Shown piece by piece: positions 20,652-29,688 of a DNA stretch of 64,000 nucleotides; the first letter of the stretch is position 1; each line of letters begins with the position of its first letter. The stretch covers positions 1-64,000 of the forward strand of contig NZ_JAGQAG010000001.1 of the NCBI RefSeq assembly GCF_021405525.1. The letters run 5' to 3'. Below the pieces are notes generated by a model, which was given only the letters and a program-made list of their open reading frames with translations, did not search any database and had not been told where the DNA came from. Source of the stretch: Ruegeria pomeroyi (GTDB taxonomy: Bacteria > Pseudomonadota > Alphaproteobacteria > Rhodobacterales > Rhodobacteraceae). A program made the translations under genes and the position numbers.

Positions 20652-21110
20652 TCAGACCGGTAGCGCCGTTGTCTTGAAGACGGTTCGAAGTGCGAACGAG
20701 CTTTGCATCTGCGCCACCCCCGGCAGGCGGGAGAGGTGCTGGCGGTGAATGCGGGCGAAATCCTCGGTGTTTTCGGCCACCACCTTCAGGATGTAATCCG
20801 CCGTGCCGGCCATCAGGTGGCATTCCAGCACATCGGGGATGCGGGCCACCGCTTTTTCAAAGGCGTCCAGCACTTCGTCGGCCTGACCTTGCAGGGTGAT
20901 CTCGACGAAAACCGTGGTGGGCAGGCCCATCTTGCGGGCATCCAGCAGGGCCACGTAGTTGCGGATATAGCCCTCGGATTCCAGCCGCTGGACCCGCCGG
21001 TGACAGGCCGAGGGTGACAGGTTGGCCTTGTCGGACAGTTCGGCATTGGACATCCGGCCCTTCACCTGAAGGGCGGTGAGAATCTTTCGATCTGTCGCGT
21101 CCAGGCTCAT
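20652..21110 (-). CDS. aldR: Lrp/AsnC-family regulator, likely of ald
   Basis: 152-aa Lrp-type protein with a winged helix (MSLDATDRKILTALQVKGR, SNAELSDKANLSPSACHRRV) and a RAM domain (VFVEITLQGQ, ECHLMAGTADYILKVV). It is transcribed divergently from alanine dehydrogenase with a 139-bp shared region. This arrangement is common for AldR, which activates or represses ald in response to alanine. The role is inferred from position. An inverted repeat at 21207-21229 is a candidate binding site. Confidence 0.87.
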   Translation of the reverse strand: MSLDATDRKILTALQVKGRMSNAELSDKANLSPSACHRRVQRLESEGYIRNYVALLDARKMGLPTTVFVEITLQGQADEVLDAFEKAVARIPDVLECHLMAGTADYILKVVAENTEDFARIHRQHLSRLPGVAQMQSSFALRTVFKTTALPV

Positions 21111-21206
21111 TGGCGCACATCCTTTGCAACACTTGGCTCAGAGTTCGAAGAATATCCCGAAAACTCTCGAAATGGCGAGTGGAGTTTCACAGAAATTGTT
21201 TCCCGT

Positions 21207-21229
21207 ATCTGCCACATATTTGGGCAGAT
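21207..21229. promoter_or_regulatory. Inverted repeat upstream of ald
   Basis: ATCTGCC and its exact complement GGCAGAT flank a 9-nt AT-rich centre, 21 bp before the ald start codon, in the lrp-ald divergent region. A candidate Lrp-type operator; its closeness to the start also allows an mRNA hairpin. Confidence 0.5.
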
Positions 21230-21249
21230 TGCGAACGGAGGACGCAGAA

Positions 21250-22374
21250 ATGAAAATCGGATGCCCCAAGGAGATAAAACCTCAGGAGTTCCGTGTCGGC
21301 ATGACCCCGAATGCAGCGCGCGAGGCTGTCTCGCACGGGCATGAGGTCATCATCGAAACCAATGCCGGTGCCGGTGCCGGGTTCGACAACGCCGCCTATG
21401 TCGATGCCGGCGCCCGGATCGTCGACACCGCGGAAGAGGTGTTTGCCACCGCCGACATGATCGTCAAGGTCAAGGAGCCGCAGGCCATCGAGCGCAAGAT
21501 GCTGCGCGAGAACCAGCTGCTGTTCACCTATCTGCACCTGGCACCCGATCCGGACCAGACCCATGACCTGCTGGCCTCGGGCGCGACCTGCATCGCCTAC
21601 GAGACAGTGACCGACCGCAATGGCGGCCTGCCGCTGCTGGCCCCGATGTCCGAGGTTGCCGGCAAGCTGGCGCCGCAGGTCGGCAGCTGGACCCTGCAAA
21701 AGGCCAATGGTGGCCGTGGTGTGCTGATGGGTGGCGTACCCGGTGTGGGCCCGGCCAAGGTTGTTGTGATCGGCGGTGGTGTTGTCGGCACCCATGCGGC
21801 ACGTGTGGCCGCTGGCATGGGCGCGGATGTGACCGTACTGGACATGTCGCTGCCGCGTCTGCGCTATCTTGACGACACCATGCGTGGCGAGTTCAAGACC
21901 TCGTATGCCTCCAAAGGCAACACCGCCGAGCTGGTGTCCGAGGCCGACATGGTCATCGGTGCAGTCCTGATCCCCGGTGCCGCGGCGCCCAAGCTGATCA
22001 GCCGCGCGCAACTGTCGACCATGAAGCCGGGTGCGGCGCTGGTCGATGTGGCCATCGACCAGGGCGGCTGCTTCGAGACCTCGCGCGCCACCACTCATGC
22101 CGACCCGATCTACGAGGTCGACGGCATCATGCATTACTGCGTGGCCAACATGCCGGGTGCGGTCGCGCGCACCTCGACCATCGCGCTGGGCAATGCCACC
22201 ATGCCGTTCATGCTGGCGTTGGCCAACAAGGGCTGGAAACAGGCCTGCGCCGACGATGTGCACCTGCTCAACGGTCTGAACGTCCATGCCGGCAAGCTGA
22301 CCTATTACGCGGTCGGCGAGGCGCTGGGTCTGGACGTCGTTTCTCCCAGTCTGATCGTGAAACAGGCGGCCTGA
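21250..22374 (+). CDS. ald: Alanine dehydrogenase
   Basis: 374-aa NAD+-dependent enzyme converting L-alanine to pyruvate and ammonia and the reverse. Key residues are in the expected places: Lys75 (VKVKEP) and His96 (TYLHLA) bind the substrate, and the Rossmann motif VVVIGGGVVGTHAA is at about 171-184. Length equals the family norm. The ATG at 21250 follows GGAGGA; a longer upstream frame is non-coding. It faces an Lrp regulator gene and ends with a rho-independent terminator, so it is a single-gene unit. It links amino-acid nitrogen to pyruvate, useful for an amino-acid-consuming marine heterotroph. Confidence 0.97.
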   Translation: MKIGCPKEIKPQEFRVGMTPNAAREAVSHGHEVIIETNAGAGAGFDNAAYVDAGARIVDTAEEVFATADMIVKVKEPQAIERKMLRENQLLFTYLHLAPDPDQTHDLLASGATCIAYETVTDRNGGLPLLAPMSEVAGKLAPQVGSWTLQKANGGRGVLMGGVPGVGPAKVVVIGGGVVGTHAARVAAGMGADVTVLDMSLPRLRYLDDTMRGEFKTSYASKGNTAELVSEADMVIGAVLIPGAAAPKLISRAQLSTMKPGAALVDVAIDQGGCFETSRATTHADPIYEVDGIMHYCVANMPGAVARTSTIALGNATMPFMLALANKGWKQACADDVHLLNGLNVHAGKLTYYAVGEALGLDVVSPSLIVKQAA

Positions 22375-22402
22375 CCGTCCGATCCCGATTGGTTCTCACT
22401 CC

Positions 22403-22433
22403 CCCCGTCGGCCCTGGCCGGCGGGGTTTTTCT
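22403..22433 (+). terminator. Terminator after ald
   Basis: GC-rich stem (CCCCGTCGGCC with GGCCGGCGGGG, one mismatch) followed by TTTTTC, 28 nt after the ald stop. Confidence 0.88.
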
Positions 22434-22510
22434 TGGTCACGAGACGCTCGGCATGAAACCAGACAGATTTCAAACGGCAACAAGGTTCTCGGGCGCATGT
22501 GAACCAGGAT

Positions 22511-23218
22511 TCAAAATCTCACCCCTTGATCCTTTTGCTGGTCACTGGCGCTCATGTGTTCGCGCGCGCGTTTTTCGGCCTCGACAATCTCGTCATAGGT
22601 CATCTCGTCTTGGATCTCTTCGAGGAAATCTGCCGTGTTACAGCCGTTCGCGTTTGAAATAAGGTACCACATATAGGCAATGGTGCAGTTCTTCGGGACG
22701 CTATCACCTACCGCATAGATATGTCCGATCAGGTATTGCGCCTGGGCATAATCTTGTCTCGCTGCCAAATGATACCATCGCAACGCCTCTTGCGCGTCCT
22801 TTTGCACATGGTCCGTGCCCCAGTGATACATTTCACCGATGTTCGTCTGGGCATGGGCGTATCCCTGGTCGGCGGCACGCAGATACCACCGCTTGGCCTC
22901 TGCCTCGTCTTTGTCCACGCCAATGCCCATGGAGTAGGCAATGGCCAATGCGGTCTGTGCCCGCGCATTGCCCTGCTCCGCCGCGAGGCGAAACCAATGT
23001 GCTGCTTCCCGAGCTTTACTCTTGTTGAACAAGGCGCCGTCGGAGATCAGCGTGCCCAATCCGCATTGGCCGCTGGCATTGCCCTGCTCGGCGGCCAGTC
23101 TGTACCATCTCTCCGCCTCTGCCTCGTCCCGATCTGAAAAGCTGATCAGCGGCAAACGTGCGCTTTGCCGGTACTTGTTGTGTTTCATATCGCCAAGATT
23201 GACCTGGGCGTCTGCATT
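22511..23218 (-). pseudogene. Sel1-repeat protein, C-terminal part (gene split by IS)
   Basis: Encodes about 235 residues of tandem Sel1-like (SLR) helical repeats, each near 36 aa with the pattern A-x-x-W-Y/F-x-x-A-A-x-Q-G-x-A-x-A-Q. At least four repeats are visible. The last about 40 residues are charged and non-repeat. Upstream, the reading frame runs into the insertion sequence and gains IS-encoded residues and a false start at 23296. Joining codon AAT at 23216-23218 to GGG at 24730-24732 restores one continuous frame with the fragment at 24730-24954. SLR proteins are protein-binding scaffolds, often in signalling or exopolysaccharide control; a specific role is not visible. Confidence 0.85.
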
Positions 23219-23224
23219 CCCCTG
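23219..23224. repeat. IS target-site duplication, left
   Basis: CCCCTG flanking the left end of the insertion sequence; the identical right copy is at 24730-24735. Removing one copy with the element restores the Sel1 reading frame. Confidence 0.85.
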
Positions 23225-24729
23225 GATGCTGTTGAAAAAGTCGATGTGTAAGCGCGGCGAAAATAGCGGCTGAAGTCTTCCTGCTCGGCTCTTCACGCCG
23301 AGATTGGTCTGAGCTTTGCACGTTTGCGGAGGTTCTGGACTGTTGCTGCGAGGTGGAACTCATCCTTGGCGCCGTTTGGTCCTCTAAGGCGGAGGCGGTC
23401 GAGGCCGATGATGCGTTTGAGGTGGGCGAAGAGCATCTCTACCTTCTTTCTGGCGTAGCTGGAGACGACATAGGCATCGGTCTTCGCGATATCCCGTGCT
23501 TTTTGGCGGGCGTCTTCATGCCTGGATCGGGCGATTTTCCGGGTCGCCTGGTTGGGCGTGCATCGGGGCTTCAGCGGACACGCCGCGCATTCCTGTTTCC
23601 GGGCGTAGTATTTCTTGAAGCCATCCTTGCCGAACGCCGGGCGCCCCTTTGAGATGTTCCGCCAGTACGGCTTCAGCTCCTTCCCGCCGGGACATTTGTA
23701 AGCATCGGTGTCCGGATCGTAGGTGAAGTCGGTGGCAGGAAACGCGCCGTCCTTGCGCTCGGACTTGTCGAAGACCGGGATGTGGGGTTCGATACCTTGC
23801 TCTTTCACAAGCCAGCCAAGCATCTCCGCCGCACCATAGGCCGTGTCTGCGGCCAGCAGCCATGGGTGCAGGTCGAAACGGTCTTGGGTTCTCACCAGCA
23901 TGTCTCGCACGGCACCCACTTCCGCCTGACGTATCGGCGCAGTCGCTTCGACATCGACGATGATCGCATGGTCCAGATCGACCAGGTAGTTGGTGCTGTA
24001 GGCAAAGAAGGGCCTGTCGCCATTGGCTCCAGTCAACCGCGCGGCCGGGTCGGCGGGCGAGATCGCCTTCGGCTTTACCGGTGTCGCAGCGCCGAAGGCC
24101 GCATCATCGAGCGTATCAAGGTATTCCTGCGCCGCCCGGTTTGCAGCGTCTGCTGCAGACCATTCTGAGAAGTCCACCTTCGTATAGCGGCTGGCATCAG
24201 CCTTGATGAGCGAAGCATCTGCTCCAAAGCTCTCGCCGCCGACCAGTCCCTCGGCAATGCAGCGCGCCAGCACCTGCTCGAACAGATGCCGGAAGAGGTT
24301 GCTGTCCCGGAAACGTCCATGTCGGTTCTTGGAAAAGGTGGAATGATCGGGCACCGGATCGGCCAGATCGAGGCGACAGAACCAGCGATACGCCAGATTC
24401 AGATGCACCTCTTCACACAGCCGCCGCTCTGACCGGATACCGAAGGCATAGCCCACAATCAGCATTCGGATCATCAGCTCGGGATCAACCGAGGGCCTGC
24501 CTGTTGAACTGTAGAACGGCGCGAGATGTCGGCGCATGTCAACAAGGTCTACAAACCGGTCGATCGCGCGCAAAAGATGATCCGTCGGAACGTGATCCTC
24601 AATACTGAACTCGTAGAACAGCGCACCCTGCGCAACTTGCCTCGGTCCCATCATCAGCAACTCTCCTGCAAATCAAGAGAATTGAATCAGCAGCCAAAGC
24701 ATCGCTCAAGCAGAGTTTTTCAACAGTAT
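23225..24729 (-). mobile_element. IS1182-family insertion sequence
   Basis: 1505-bp element. The ends are imperfect inverted repeats: CTGTTGAAAAA occurs in both (23229-23239 and complement at 24716-24726), with two or three variable bases outside. It carries one transposase gene (23293-24654) on the minus strand and is flanked by a 6-bp duplication CCCCTG. The element interrupts a Sel1-repeat gene without any other loss. Intact transposase, ends and duplication suggest a recent insertion. The family call rests on transposase features. Confidence 0.87.
23293..24654 (-). CDS. IS1182-family transposase
   Basis: 453-aa DDE (DDE_Tnp_1-type) transposase, apparently intact. The N-terminal DUF772-like region contains RPSVDPELMIRMLIVGYAFG and DPVPDHSTFSKNR. 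Catalytic residues are likely Asp in GADASLIKADASR, Asp in LLAADTAYG and Glu in YARKKVEMLFAHLKR. Before the Glu is the cysteine cluster ECAACPLKPRC typical of IS1182 transposases. The start at 24654 has AGGAG about 8 nt upstream. The C-terminus ends 68 nt inside the left IS end. Confidence 0.93.
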   Translation of the reverse strand: MMGPRQVAQGALFYEFSIEDHVPTDHLLRAIDRFVDLVDMRRHLAPFYSSTGRPSVDPELMIRMLIVGYAFGIRSERRLCEEVHLNLAYRWFCRLDLADPVPDHSTFSKNRHGRFRDSNLFRHLFEQVLARCIAEGLVGGESFGADASLIKADASRYTKVDFSEWSAADAANRAAQEYLDTLDDAAFGAATPVKPKAISPADPAARLTGANGDRPFFAYSTNYLVDLDHAIIVDVEATAPIRQAEVGAVRDMLVRTQDRFDLHPWLLAADTAYGAAEMLGWLVKEQGIEPHIPVFDKSERKDGAFPATDFTYDPDTDAYKCPGGKELKPYWRNISKGRPAFGKDGFKKYYARKQECAACPLKPRCTPNQATRKIARSRHEDARQKARDIAKTDAYVVSSYARKKVEMLFAHLKRIIGLDRLRLRGPNGAKDEFHLAATVQNLRKRAKLRPISA

Positions 24730-24735
24730 CCCCTG
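24730..24735. repeat. IS target-site duplication, right
   Basis: Second copy of CCCCTG. It encodes Gln-Gly (CAG GGG) of a Sel1 repeat on the minus strand, exactly as the left copy does. Confidence 0.85.
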
Positions 24736-24954
24736 CTCAGCAGCCATTCGGTACAGGTCTTCTGCCTTGGCCTTGTCACGAGGTGTTCCAAGGCCTCTCC
24801 AGTACATGTTTCCAAGAGCGTTCTGGGCGGCGCTGTCTCCCAGCTTCGCAAGTTCGGTCAGCAATTGAAACGCGGTCGGAAAATCGCCCTTGTTGCAGGC
24901 ACCCATGGCCTTGAGAAAGCGATAGGTGTTACCCTGGGTATCTGGATCTTCCAT
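24730..24954 (-). pseudogene. Sel1-repeat protein, N-terminal part (gene split by IS)
   Basis: Encodes the first 75 residues of the interrupted Sel1 protein (MEDPDTQGNTYRFLKAMG...LYRMAAEQG), covering the first repeat. It then reads into the IS end and stops after six foreign residues. Joined to 22511-23218 it gives a 310-aa protein. A TTG start at 25014 is also in frame, but the ATG at 24954 with GAGCAGG nearby is more credible. No signal peptide is seen in the ATG form. Confidence 0.8.
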
Positions 24955-25123
24955 GAAGCCTGCTCTTTCGTTCTTTGCCTCCAGGCATGAAAACGTAACT
25001 TGATGGGAAATCAAAATGAATCCGGCGCTTGACGCGCTTCATCTCCATTTCAACAAAAGCTCTGCATGGCAGAGCAATGCCAGATCAAGCGACCTTCCTC
25101 ACATCAGAGAGGCCGCCGGCAGA

Positions 25124-25609
25124 TCAGAACATTCCCATCGCCAGACCCGCACCCAGCGCCTGACCCAGGTCGCGGCATTGATCAAGCTCGGCTTCGGGAA
25201 TGTGCTTGGGCGCTAGAATCGCCTCGGGCGTTTGCGCATGGGTGCACAGGATCAGCGGCGGCTGAACCTCTTTCAGGCGCCAGCCGGTGGCGATGCGCGC
25301 CACCTGCCGGGCGGCGTTCTGCCCGTCCGATCCGGCACAGATCATCTGCGCATAGGCACGCCCCTCGATCCGTTCCAGAACGGGGTAGTAGCAGCGGTCA
25401 AAGAAATCCTTCATCACGCCCGAGATCGCCGCCAGGTTCTCGGGGCAGCAGAACACATAGCCACTGGCGCGCAGCAGGTCCTCAGGGCCTGCCGCCTCGG
25501 CCGTCAGCAGCGTTGTGGCGATCTCGTCCTCAGCGCCCGCGGCGCAGGCTTCGGCCATCTGGCGGCTGCCGCCGGTGCGCGAGTGATAGACGATCAACAG
25601 CTCTGCCAT
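25124..25609 (-). CDS. Flavodoxin-like NAD(P)H-dependent oxidoreductase
   Basis: 161-aa protein with a flavodoxin fold. The N-terminal strand and phosphate loop LLIVYHSRTGGSRQMA bind FMN phosphate, and the segment around 50-65 (SGYVFCCPENLAAISGVMKDF) matches the NADPH-dependent FMN reductase/WrbA-like type. It likely reduces a small molecule using FMN; the partner is unknown. It starts 3 nt after the rlmH stop and is likely co-transcribed with rsfS and rlmH. Confidence 0.82.
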   Translation of the reverse strand: MAELLIVYHSRTGGSRQMAEACAAGAEDEIATTLLTAEAAGPEDLLRASGYVFCCPENLAAISGVMKDFFDRCYYPVLERIEGRAYAQMICAGSDGQNAARQVARIATGWRLKEVQPPLILCTHAQTPEAILAPKHIPEAELDQCRDLGQALGAGLAMGMF

Positions 25610-25612
25610 AGC

Positions 25613-26083
25613 TCACACCCGATGATAGGGGCTGCCGGCCAGGATGGTCGCGGCGCGGTAAAGCTGCTCGGCCAGCATCACCCGAACCAGCATGTGCGGC
25701 CAGACCATCGCGCCGAAAGAGATCGAGAAATCCGCCTCGGCCCGCAAGCCGGGATCAATCCCATCGGCGCCGCCGATCACAAGCGCCAGATCCTGACGGC
25801 CCGTGTCGCGCCAGTTGGCCAGCCTGTCCGCGAAATCTGGCGAGGATAGCTGTTTGCCACGCTCGTCCAGGGTGCACAGAACCGCGCCCGACGGCATCGC
25901 CTTGCGCAGCAGTGCCGCCTCGGCGCCCATGCCGGCATTCTTCTTGTCTTCGACCTCGATCACGCGCGCGGGCCCCAGGCCCAGCGCGCGACCGGTTCTG
26001 TCGAACCGGGTCAGGTAGTCGTCGATCAGGGATTTTTCCGGTCCGGCCCGCAAACGGCCGACCGCGAGGATGCTGACACGCAT
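25613..26083 (-). CDS. rlmH: 23S rRNA pseudouridine-1915 N3-methyltransferase
   Basis: 156-aa SPOUT-class methyltransferase (YbeA). It methylates pseudouridine 1915 in helix 69 of 23S rRNA on assembled 70S ribosomes. Family blocks are seen: the SAM-site knot segment ALVIGGADGIDP and the C-terminal HMLVRVMLAEQLYRA...GSPYHR. It is directly downstream of rsfS, the same pairing as in many bacteria. Confidence 0.95.
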   Translation of the reverse strand: MRVSILAVGRLRAGPEKSLIDDYLTRFDRTGRALGLGPARVIEVEDKKNAGMGAEAALLRKAMPSGAVLCTLDERGKQLSSPDFADRLANWRDTGRQDLALVIGGADGIDPGLRAEADFSISFGAMVWPHMLVRVMLAEQLYRAATILAGSPYHRV

Positions 26084-26129
26084 GGGTCATTCGCCCACCG
26101 GCCCCGGGATCAGGGCCGGGCGGACGCCT

Positions 26130-26492
26130 TTAGTTGGCCGATGTCTTGGCGCCCTGCGGCATCCACATCTTTTCCAGCTGATAGAACTCGCGCACTTCCG
26201 GGCGGAAGATATGCACGATCACATCGCCGGTATCGATCAACACCCAGTCGCCGGCATCCTTGCCCTCGATCTTGGAGTTGAGGCCGAAATCTTCCTTCAG
26301 CCGCTGCACCAGCTTCTCGGCCATGGCCGAGACCTGACGGGTCGACCGTCCCGAGGCGATGACCATGTAATCGCCCATCGAGGTCTTGCCCCGCAGGTCG
26401 ATCTGCACGAGGTCTTCGGCCTTGTCATCGTTGAGAGAGGTCAGAATGCGGTCCAGCAGCTGTTCGCTGGTATAAGTGCCTTGGGCCATCAT
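26130..26492 (-). CDS. rsfS: Ribosome silencing factor
   Basis: 120-aa RsfS/Iojap protein, which binds L14 and blocks subunit joining when nutrients are low. Conserved blocks: KAEDLVQIDLRGKTSMGDYMVIASG and GDWVLIDTGDVIVHIF. The start at 26492 (MMAQG) is preferred because CAGGGG lies just upstream; a GC-rich extension of 8 codons to 26516 is unlikely. It forms an operon with rlmH and the flavodoxin gene. Confidence 0.95.
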   Translation of the reverse strand: MMAQGTYTSEQLLDRILTSLNDDKAEDLVQIDLRGKTSMGDYMVIASGRSTRQVSAMAEKLVQRLKEDFGLNSKIEGKDAGDWVLIDTGDVIVHIFRPEVREFYQLEKMWMPQGAKTSAN

Positions 26493-26655
26493 TTTGGCCC
26501 CTGCATGGGCGGGCATGGCCGCCTCTGTATGAGGTAACAGGACATCGTCCTCCTATAGGGCGCGCCGACCGATCCCCGGCGCTGGGTCAGGTAGAATTTA
26601 GCAACCCGTCTGTGACTTTTCAATGAATCGCCATACGGTATGCATGGTACTGGGG

Positions 26656-28008
26656 TCAATCGGCACCACCCTGTCCGGCTGCCGGGACAGGCGTGGCCGC
26701 ATCCTCCAGCATCCGAACCTCGCGTTGCGGGAAGGGAATCGAGATACCCTCGGCCTGGAACGCATCCCAGAGTGCCAGGAACACATTGCCGCGAATATTG
26801 GTCAAACCAGCGGTCGGGTCGGTGATCCAGAAGCGCAGCACGTAGTCCACACTGCTGTCGCCGAAGCCAACGACATGGCAGACCGGGTCGCGCCCGCTTC
26901 CGGCCAGGACCCGCCCGACGGACCGCGCAGCGGCAATGGCGACCGCGCGCACCTTGTGCGGGTCGTCGCCATAGCTGGTACCGAAATTCAGGTCGAGCCG
27001 GACAAACTGGTCCGAATGCGACCAGTTCACCACCTGGCTGGTGATCAGATCCTCGTTCGGGATCAGGTATTCGCGCCCGTCGCGCGTGACCACCGAGACA
27101 TAGCGCGCGCCCAACGCATTGATCCAGCCAAAGGTCTCGCCCAGCGAGATCACGTCCCCCGGTTTGATCGAGCGGTCCATCAGAATGATGATGCCTGAGA
27201 TCAGGTTCGACACCACCTTTTGCAGGCCAAAGCCGATGCCGACACCGATGGCACCCGACAGAAAGGCCAGCCCGGTCAGGTCGAACCCCAAGGTGCGGAT
27301 CGCAACGATGAAGACCCAGCCATAGAGCAGAACCTGCACTGCCTTGGCCAACAGCACCTGCATCGAGGGCGAGATATCGTCGTTGCGGGCCAGCGCGTTC
27401 GATGCGCCCTGCGACGCCAGCCGAACCAGTACCAGCAACGCGCCGACCAGCAGCACCGCCTTCATCACTCCCAGTACCGAGATATGCAGCGCGCCGATCT
27501 CGATCGATATGCCATCGAGGAAGCGGGCCACATCGTCGGTCAGATTCAGTGCCACCAGCGTGGCATAGACCCACATCGACCAGCGGAAGACCAGCCGGAT
27601 GGTGCGATTGCGCACCGCCCGCGCCACCAGCGCGATCACCAGCAGCGCCGTGGCCAGAGTCGCCACCACCCCGATCACATAGCTGCGCGAAGGCCAGGTC
27701 ATCTGTTGCATGACCAAATAGGTCAGCCAGCTCAAAGCCACGAAATAAAGCAGCGACAGCCGCCGCATCAGCAGCACCAGCGTTCTGAGCCGCCACTTAG
27801 GCCAGCCCTCGCGCGAGCGGGCCCAGGCATCCCAATGGGTGCGCGTCAGCAGCGAAAGCAGCAGCGCTGCGCCGATCAGCAGCGCGATGAGCAGCAACTG
27901 GTACTGGCGCCAGCCGGGCGTCAGGAAAAGACCAACCAGCCTGTGCCCCTCGGTCAGCAGGGTCGCGATCAGTTCGTCCAGCGTGGCCGGGAGAATGTCT
28001 TCGTTCAT
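26656..28008 (-). CDS. MscS-family mechanosensitive channel
   Basis: 450-aa inner-membrane protein with several N-terminal membrane segments (about 35-210), then the MscS pore region. The signature GVGIGFGLQKVVSNLISGIIILMD (split here as GVGIGFGLQKVV and SNLISGIIILMD) is near residues 255-280, followed by the beta domain (SIKPGDVISLGETFGWIN). Such channels release solutes under low-osmolarity shock. The start at 28008 follows GGAG at good spacing; an upstream frame to 28101 is rejected. Larger than E. coli MscS (286 aa), with an extended N-terminal membrane part like YbdG/YnaI-type paralogues. Confidence 0.9.
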   Translation of the reverse strand: MNEDILPATLDELIATLLTEGHRLVGLFLTPGWRQYQLLLIALLIGAALLLSLLTRTHWDAWARSREGWPKWRLRTLVLLMRRLSLLYFVALSWLTYLVMQQMTWPSRSYVIGVVATLATALLVIALVARAVRNRTIRLVFRWSMWVYATLVALNLTDDVARFLDGISIEIGALHISVLGVMKAVLLVGALLVLVRLASQGASNALARNDDISPSMQVLLAKAVQVLLYGWVFIVAIRTLGFDLTGLAFLSGAIGVGIGFGLQKVVSNLISGIIILMDRSIKPGDVISLGETFGWINALGARYVSVVTRDGREYLIPNEDLITSQVVNWSHSDQFVRLDLNFGTSYGDDPHKVRAVAIAAARSVGRVLAGSGRDPVCHVVGFGDSSVDYVLRFWITDPTAGLTNIRGNVFLALWDAFQAEGISIPFPQREVRMLEDAATPVPAAGQGGAD

Positions 28009-28079
28009 ATATAGGCTCCGCCGCCAGCTTGGCAGGCTTGCCGCCGGAAACGCAAGACCTTGCGAGACTCGGGACGGCC

Positions 28080-28193
28080 ATGTATCTGGACAGAATGACA
28101 CCCCACGACGCCCCGACCATGGACCTGCAAGACCGCGCCCGCCTGCGCGAGCGGTTCTTTGGCGCGACCCGTTCGGTCCTCGCCCGCCTATAG
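28080..28193 (+). CDS. Possible 37-aa small ORF upstream of leuC
   Basis: ATG-initiated frame encoding MYLDRMTPHDAPTMDLQDRA and then LRERFFGATRSVLARL, ending 52 nt before leuC. It contains five Leu codons but no run of them, so it is not a classic leucine attenuation leader. No clear ribosome binding site is seen. It could be spurious. It is included because it is the only frame in the 237-nt gap between mscS and leuC. Confidence 0.25.
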   Translation: MYLDRMTPHDAPTMDLQDRARLRERFFGATRSVLARL

Positions 28194-28245
28194 GCCGGGT
28201 TCAGCCACGTCTTTACAGCCATTTCTCTAGAACGGGAGAGGACAC

Positions 28246-29652
28246 ATGTCCCCCAAGACACTCTATGACAAGATCTGGGATGCCCATCTGGCCCACGAGG
28301 CCGAAGACGGCACCTGCCTTCTCTATATCGACCGTCACCTCGTCCACGAGGTGACCAGCCCGCAGGCCTTCGAAGGTCTGCGCATGGCGGGCCGCAAGGT
28401 GCGCGCGCCGGATAAGACCATCGCCGTGCCGGATCACAACGTGCCCACCACCGAGGGTCGCGAAGACCCCGCACAGATGACCGAGGAAAGCCGCATCCAG
28501 GTGCAGGCGCTCGACAAGAACGCGCGCGATTTCGGCATCCATTATTACCCGGTCTCGGACATCCGTCAGGGCATCGTGCATATCGTCGGCCCCGAACAGG
28601 GATGGACCCTGCCGGGCATGACCGTGGTCTGCGGTGACAGCCACACCGCCACCCATGGCGCATTCGGCGCGCTGGCCCATGGCATCGGCACCTCCGAGGT
28701 CGAACATGTGCTGGCCACCCAGACGCTGATCCAGAAGAAATCCAAGAACATGAAGGTGGAGATCACCGGCAAGCTGAACCCGGGCGTCACCGCCAAGGAC
28801 ATCACGCTGGCCGTGATCGGCAAGACCGGCACTGCCGGCGGCACCGGCTATGTCATCGAATACTGCGGCGAGGCGATCCGCGACCTCTCGATGGAAGGCC
28901 GCATGACCGTCTGCAACATGGCCATCGAAGGCGGCGCCCGCGCTGGCCTGATCGCACCGGACGAAAAGACCTTTGCCTATGTGCAGGGCCGCCCGCATGC
29001 GCCCAAGGGCGCCCAGTGGGAAGCCGCGCTGAACTGGTGGAAGACGCTCTATTCCGATGACGACGCCCATTGGGACAAGGTGGTGACGATCAAGGGCGAG
29101 GATATCGCGCCCGTCGTGACCTGGGGCACCTCGCCCGAGGACGTGCTGCCGATCACCGCGACCGTCCCCAACCCCGAGGATTTCACGGGCGGCAAGGTCG
29201 AGGCCGCGCGCCGCTCGATCGAATACATGGGCCTGACCCCCGGCCAGAAACTGTCGGATATCGAGATCGACACCGTCTTTATCGGATCCTGCACCAATGG
29301 CCGGATCGAGGACCTGCGCGCCGCCGCCGCGATCCTGAAAGGGAAAAAGATCAAGGACGGCATTCGCGCCATGGTCGTACCCGGCTCGGGCCTTGTCCGC
29401 GCCCAGGCCGAGGAGGAAGGCATCGCCGACATCTTCAAGGAAGCCGGTTTCGAATGGCGCCTTGCGGGTTGTTCGATGTGCCTGGCGATGAATCCCGACC
29501 AACTGGCACCGGGCGAGCGTTGCGCCGCGACCTCGAACCGCAACTTCGAGGGTCGTCAGGGCCGGGGCGGTCGTACTCACCTGCTCAGCCCCGCGATGGC
29601 CGCCGCCGCTGCCATTACGGGAAAGCTGACGGATGTGCGGGAAATGATGTAG
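28246..29652 (+). CDS. leuC: 3-isopropylmalate dehydratase large subunit
   Basis: 468-aa aconitase-superfamily enzyme of leucine biosynthesis, isomerising 2-isopropylmalate to 3-isopropylmalate together with LeuD. The [4Fe-4S] cluster cysteines are seen in [14 protein letters not shown] and [11 protein letters not shown]. Start context is GGGAGAGGACAC-ATG. An HdeD-like gene separates leuC from leuD (30358), and leuB is at 35167, so the leu genes are ordered C-D-B but not contiguous. Confidence 0.98.
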   Translation: MSPKTLYDKIWDAHLAHEAEDGTCLLYIDRHLVHEVTSPQAFEGLRMAGRKVRAPDKTIAVPDHNVPTTEGREDPAQMTEESRIQVQALDKNARDFGIHYYPVSDIRQGIVHIVGPEQGWTLPGMTVVCGDSHTATHGAFGALAHGIGTSEVEHVLATQTLIQKKSKNMKVEITGKLNPGVTAKDITLAVIGKTGTAGGTGYVIEYCGEAIRDLSMEGRMTVCNMAIEGGARAGLIAPDEKTFAYVQGRPHAPKGAQWEAALNWWKTLYSDDDAHWDKVVTIKGEDIAPVVTWGTSPEDVLPITATVPNPEDFTGGKVEAARRSIEYMGLTPGQKLSDIEIDTVFIGSCTNGRIEDLRAAAAILKGKKIKDGIRAMVVPGSGLVRAQAEEEGIADIFKEAGFEWRLAGCSMCLAMNPDQLAPGERCAATSNRNFEGRQGRGGRTHLLSPAMAAAAAITGKLTDVREMM

Positions 29653-29688
29653 GCTTCGCTCATACTTCATTTCTAGGGAGAGAATGAA

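Noticed and set aside
22511-23296. Treating the Sel1 C-terminal frame as a complete gene starting at 23296
   Set aside because: That start lies inside the insertion sequence. The first residues are IS-encoded, and the frame continues into the N-terminal fragment once the IS is removed.
26489-27796. 435-codon frame on the minus strand overlapping the MscS gene
   Set aside because: A different frame on the same strand as the mechanosensitive channel; Gly/Arg/Ala-rich with no motif, while the channel frame has the MscS signature.
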